From assembly GCF_040712315.1 (NCBI RefSeq), contig NC_134013.1:12001001-12065000 (forward strand): a stretch of 64,000 bases of DNA. Reading direction: 5' to 3'. Both the position numbers and the translations under genes were made by a program. Under the pieces are notes generated by a model, which searched no databases, had not been told where the DNA came from, and worked only from the letters and a program-made list of their open reading frames with translations. This DNA comes from Castanea sativa (taxonomy: Eukaryota; Streptophyta; Magnoliopsida; Fagales; Fagaceae). Of the stretch, positions 60,696 to 64,000 are shown piece after piece (position 1 is the stretch's first letter; every line of letters starts with the position of its first letter).

Positions 60696-63416
60696 ATCAG
60701 ATAATAAAATAAAATTAAAAATAAAAAAGAGTAAAAGGAAAGGGAGACAGACAGAGTGTTTTATAGCTACTTTAATGGTCAGTTTGGATTGAGGGGAATG
60801 AGGGGGAGTAGAGTAGAGTTGGTCCGAAATTAGCCTAATTTCCAACCAACTCCCCCTACTTCTCCCTCAATCCAAACTAGGTCTAACTGCATATTGACTC
60901 TGGGGATTCTGCCCAAATGAAGAATAAAGAAAATTTGAGTTTTTGAAACAAAGAAAGGAGATATAAAAATTTTCTAAGCCAGAAATCTTCTCATGAAGAT
61001 TTGAACATAATCAGCACTGAAGTGTAGGCACAGCCAAAGTGAAGCATATGTAGCAACAAAGACAATTTTTCTGCAAAACTATCATTGAGATATTAAAAAA
61101 TTACCACACACCTTCTCCATGAGAGACACATATACTTTGGCAAAACACGGGAAGGTTGGAACCAAGGGCTTCAGGGTGATACGGGGACAAGCAAACACTT
61201 GCAGATCAACAACCTAAAACATTCTCAAGAAATCAGAAATCTATTAGGAAACATGAGTTCAGAAACAATCTTATCGTATGTGTGTGTGGAGACAAAGAGA
61301 CCATGTAGCAAACTTTGACAAATAATAGTTTCTCTCTCTGCACCAACAGTTGTTCAACCAAATACCTGAACTGTGGCTTTCAACCCAAATGCCTTAACCG
61401 CAATAGTGATGTTAGGATTCCCTGCCCACTTGACCAATGGTTCCATTATCAGTTCCTTATCATCAGTGGTATAAACTTTCATTCCTGGCATATAACAGAA
61501 CCAAGGATGAGAATTCTATCTATAAGCACGTATAATAAGAAGGGGGGTCGGGGTCGGTGGTGGGGGGGGGGTCGGGGGAGAGAAATGGAGAATAAGAAGG
61601 TGCACTACAACAAAGACAAGAATAATGATACTAATAACTGGACACGGTACAACCCAGACATATGTTTGTTTAAAGTATCAGACCTATAGGGGGTGGGGGG
61701 TAAAGTAACAAAACTCAGAAGTCCAATTAAGAAACACAAGTATACATGAAACTGAGTGGTTTACATGAGAACCTATTATACAGTAGTTCAATACTTTCAC
61801 ATTTCATCTTCCGAAACCCCTTCCCCCCCCCCCCCCATTCCCCAACCCAGTATGATTTTCATTTCTTACCTAACTTGATGAAAAAATAAAATTAAATGTC
61901 TGAAAACATACTATAGAATCAAGGAAATGATAGTCCTCAGATTATATTACATATATTGTACAGAATCTGTGTCATTTGCGCATGCGCGTGTATGAGAGAG
62001 AGAGAGAGAGAGAGAGAGAGCAGTTCAACCTGAAAAGGTCGGTGGTAGGGAGCCCAAGGTCAGTGTCTCAAATTCAACAGAGTCAATTTTGTATTTTGGA
62101 ATTTGCTCAGCAATAATAGGCTTTGCTATACTTCTCGCAGTCTTGCATATTGCCTAGAAATGTTGAATCATCAATAGTCAATACAAAAAGGAAAAATTAG
62201 CCAAAATGATATATCCAAAGAGGAATAAATTTAAATCATTAGAGGTATGCATACCTTGTCCAGAAAAGGCCACATCTTTTCGATAAATCTGTTAAGCCAA
62301 TCAACCTTCACCCACAAGAAAAAGGTAATTCAAAGCTGCATATTGCACTTAGCCAGCCAAAATAAAAAACTGAATGAAAAGGGGGTACTAAAGAATAACA
62401 TACACGATCATAGTCTGGATTTTTAACCCACAGGGGAATCTCTGGAAGCAAACTCTGCAAGCCTTTTGTGTCTAGCTCAACCAAAGGACGAACCACAGGA
62501 TCCTGAACGTGCACGACAAATGAAAAATTTCCATCAACTTAAGTAGGTTTAATAGGATAACAAATCAAATTCCTCTTCCCTTTTTTTTTTCCCCCTAACT
62601 ATCGTGTTTAGTGAGTAACATGTCCATCGTGTGAAAAAGAGAGTACAAAATTATTTATACTAAAATTTGTCACAGCAACTAAAATTACAAAGCTAGATCC
62701 TCATTAAGATAAACTGAATTTGATACAATATATACCGTGAGAGAATCTAAGGATGTTCAATTTGAATTATACAGTACTCCAAACTATTGTAAAACACGGC
62801 ACGTCGAAATGTAACATCAATATGCATACACTGCACAGTATTCCCGACCAGATTAAGATTATCCAGTTCCTGAATAGTCAATAGGTACTAATTTGTAAAG
62901 CAAGCACACCACTATCTTACAAAAGTAGCCACAGCTTATTCTTGTTCTTTCAAAAAAACTATTGACAAGGTACACAAGCATCCTTAAACAGTTAAACCCA
63001 CAATCTCACCCTTTATCCTATAATTGTTGGAAAAAGAAGTGCTAAATGACCTAGAGCTCATTGGCACCTCCGCATGTTCTTGTTGTTCATGACTTATTTA
63101 CTCAGATTTTTTGGGATAAATGACACTATCATGGACCAAAACTATACAAACTTTTCTCAACCAAATCAGCAAAACATTCATTGTAATTCAAACATGGAAA
63201 TATACAAAGAAGACAATTCAAACAAACAGAACCAATGGAAAGCCAAAAATTGAAATCAAAATAAAAAATTACAAGGTATAACGAGAGAGAGAGAGAGAGA
63301 CTGACCTTGACATCAGAGGGCTGGAAGTAGATGAACATGTAGTAACCAATCACAACCCCAATTGAAGCTCCCACTCCAAAACCCCAAACACCCAGTATAG
63401 TACTAAAAATACCCAT
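58054..63416 (-). CDS. SYT2: Plant synaptotagmin, SYT2/SYT3 type (SMP and two C2 domains)
   Basis: All 12 exons have GT/AG borders: 63416-63306, 62502-62404, 62305-62255, 62153-62030, 61484-61366, 61213-61112, 60626-60552, 60422-60346, 60220-59974, 59681-59331, 58686-58555, 58185-58054. They add to 1,620 nt, or 539 aa plus stop, and every junction keeps the frame. The N-terminus MGIFSTILGVWGFGVGASIG is a membrane anchor (about 5-27). A lipid-binding SMP domain follows (about 67-250; LPEIPLWVKNPDYDR, KPIIAEQIPKYKIDSVEFET). C2A (about 259-360) keeps acidic residues in SSDPYVKF and VYDWEQ. C2B (about 417-515) has HHTNPYVR, with Asn at a usual Asp position, so weaker calcium binding is likely. 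The protein ends in ELQWRTSS. Plant SYTs tether ER to plasma membrane or act in membrane traffic. PLVELDTKGLQ and PVGILHVK favour SYT2/SYT3 over SYT1. Confidence 0.93.
59091..59148 (+). repeat. T-run followed by G-rich tract in SYT2 intron 10
   Basis: About 15 T followed by about 14 G, then TTGTGGGGGCGGGGGTGCGT. Four or more G-runs close together could form a G-quadruplex on the plus strand. The G-run length may be unreliable in assembly. Confidence 0.7.
60669..60696 (+). repeat. (AT)n microsatellite in SYT2 intron 6
   Basis: About 14 AT units between exons 6 and 7 of the synaptotagmin gene. Other intron microsatellites are the (GA)n at 61995-62020 and the (GA)n at 63283-63300. Confidence 0.9.
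61995..62020 (+). repeat. (GA)n microsatellite next to the exon 4 donor of SYT2
   Basis: On the transcribed sense it is (CT)n starting about 10 nt after the exon 4 donor (TTTTCAG|GTTGAACTG). Confidence 0.9.
63283..63300 (+). repeat. (GA)n microsatellite next to the exon 1 donor of SYT2
   Basis: On the sense strand it is (CT)n, beginning right after the donor GTCAGT of exon 1. Confidence 0.9.
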
Positions 63417-64000
63417 CTCAATCCCACTCTCACACCACCCCAAATCTCGCCAATTCACTCTTTCCCAAACTTGAACAGGATACAACAAAAAAGAACCCAG
63501 AAAAAGAGTAAAAAGAGACTCTGCTCTGTTTACTTTGCTATATGTATATCACAACACTAAAAACAAAACCCAGATGGCATTAAAAAGAAAACTGAAGAAC
63601 GACTAAAAATTTCTTTCTTGTACTTTGTTCAAATCACATTGTGGAGTTAGGTGCAAAAAGAGAAGGAAAAAGAAAAAAAACATGTGTGTAGTTGGAAAAA
63701 AATTGAAGTGTATCTAGTAAAATCTTATCAGAAACTGCAATAATAATAATGGAGAGAGAGCATTTATTCTTGTGGCCTATCTTTATAGCGTTCAACGACC
63801 GTTGGATTCACTCACAACACAACGACTTTGAAAAGGAAATTTTTGCAGCCAAGGCAGAGCATAGCGTGACGGTCGTGTTCTGTCGGTAACGTTTTTAAGT
63901 GGCTGAACCGTGGCCCGTGCGTGTGTGACTCGTCAATGTGTCTCATTTATTTTACAGTAGAATAGGGACCGTCTACTGTGCCCACTCCAGGCTCCAGCTA
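63417..64000 (-). promoter_or_regulatory. Presumed leader and promoter of SYT2
   Basis: Sequence upstream of the SYT2 start codon. It contains purine-rich stretches and a short GA run near 63752-63760 but no further gene. The transcription start cannot be placed from sequence alone. Confidence 0.35.

Overview
The window is nuclear DNA of a flowering plant. The genes have introns with GT/AG borders, the intergenic DNA is AT-rich, and plant LTR retrotransposons and MITEs are everywhere. Three host genes are typical of eudicots. The repeat style suggests a woody eudicot, perhaps Fagales (oak, chestnut), but that is only a guess. There is no operon logic: genes are isolated islands in transposon-derived DNA.

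Host genes. (1) A CLAVATA1 receptor kinase on the minus strand, 45.7-49.5 kb, two exons and apparently intact (982 aa). (2) A SYT2-type plant synaptotagmin on the minus strand, 58.05-63.42 kb; I could place all 12 exons, and they join in frame to 539 aa. (3) An intronless CYP94B-type cytochrome P450 on the plus strand, 35.0-36.5 kb, broken by one 7-bp tandem duplication. (4) A small GRF-type zinc-finger protein with a C-terminal membrane helix, plus strand, 0.8-1.4 kb. A decayed scrap of a CLV1-like gene, including 3' flank, lies at 12.8 kb.

Transposon landscape. 2.2-7.7 kb holds the two proteins of a PIF/Harbinger system (DDE transposase and Myb/SANT-like partner), both broken. 9.0-10.0 kb is a Tourist-like MITE with TTA target duplications. 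11.2-12.0 kb is a LINE remnant. 13.9-19.5 kb is a Tat-type Ty3/gypsy derivative whose left end is an inverted copy of the 3' part of its own right LTR, making a fold-back unit. 20.0-21.6 kb is a solo LTR with a perfect 5-bp duplication. 22.0-25.3 kb is a decayed gypsy element on the minus strand, joined head to head with a second Tat element (25.3-32.5 kb, plus strand). Both Tat elements carry a multi-exon gene antisense to pol, between pol and the 3' LTR, with its own TATA box and a conserved palindrome upstream. 36.9-37.3 kb has two back-to-back Mutator-type MITEs. 39.0-43.1 kb is a nest of hAT-, Mutator- and Tourist-type elements inside one another plus a 263-bp triplication. Further MITEs are at 44.4, 52.6 and 54.5 kb.

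The most unusual material is in the two Tat elements: an antisense gene with a conserved promoter, a CCTCGGA-rich tandem array, LTR hairpins, and the fold-back rearrangement. The best-resolved insertion history is the 39-43 kb nest.
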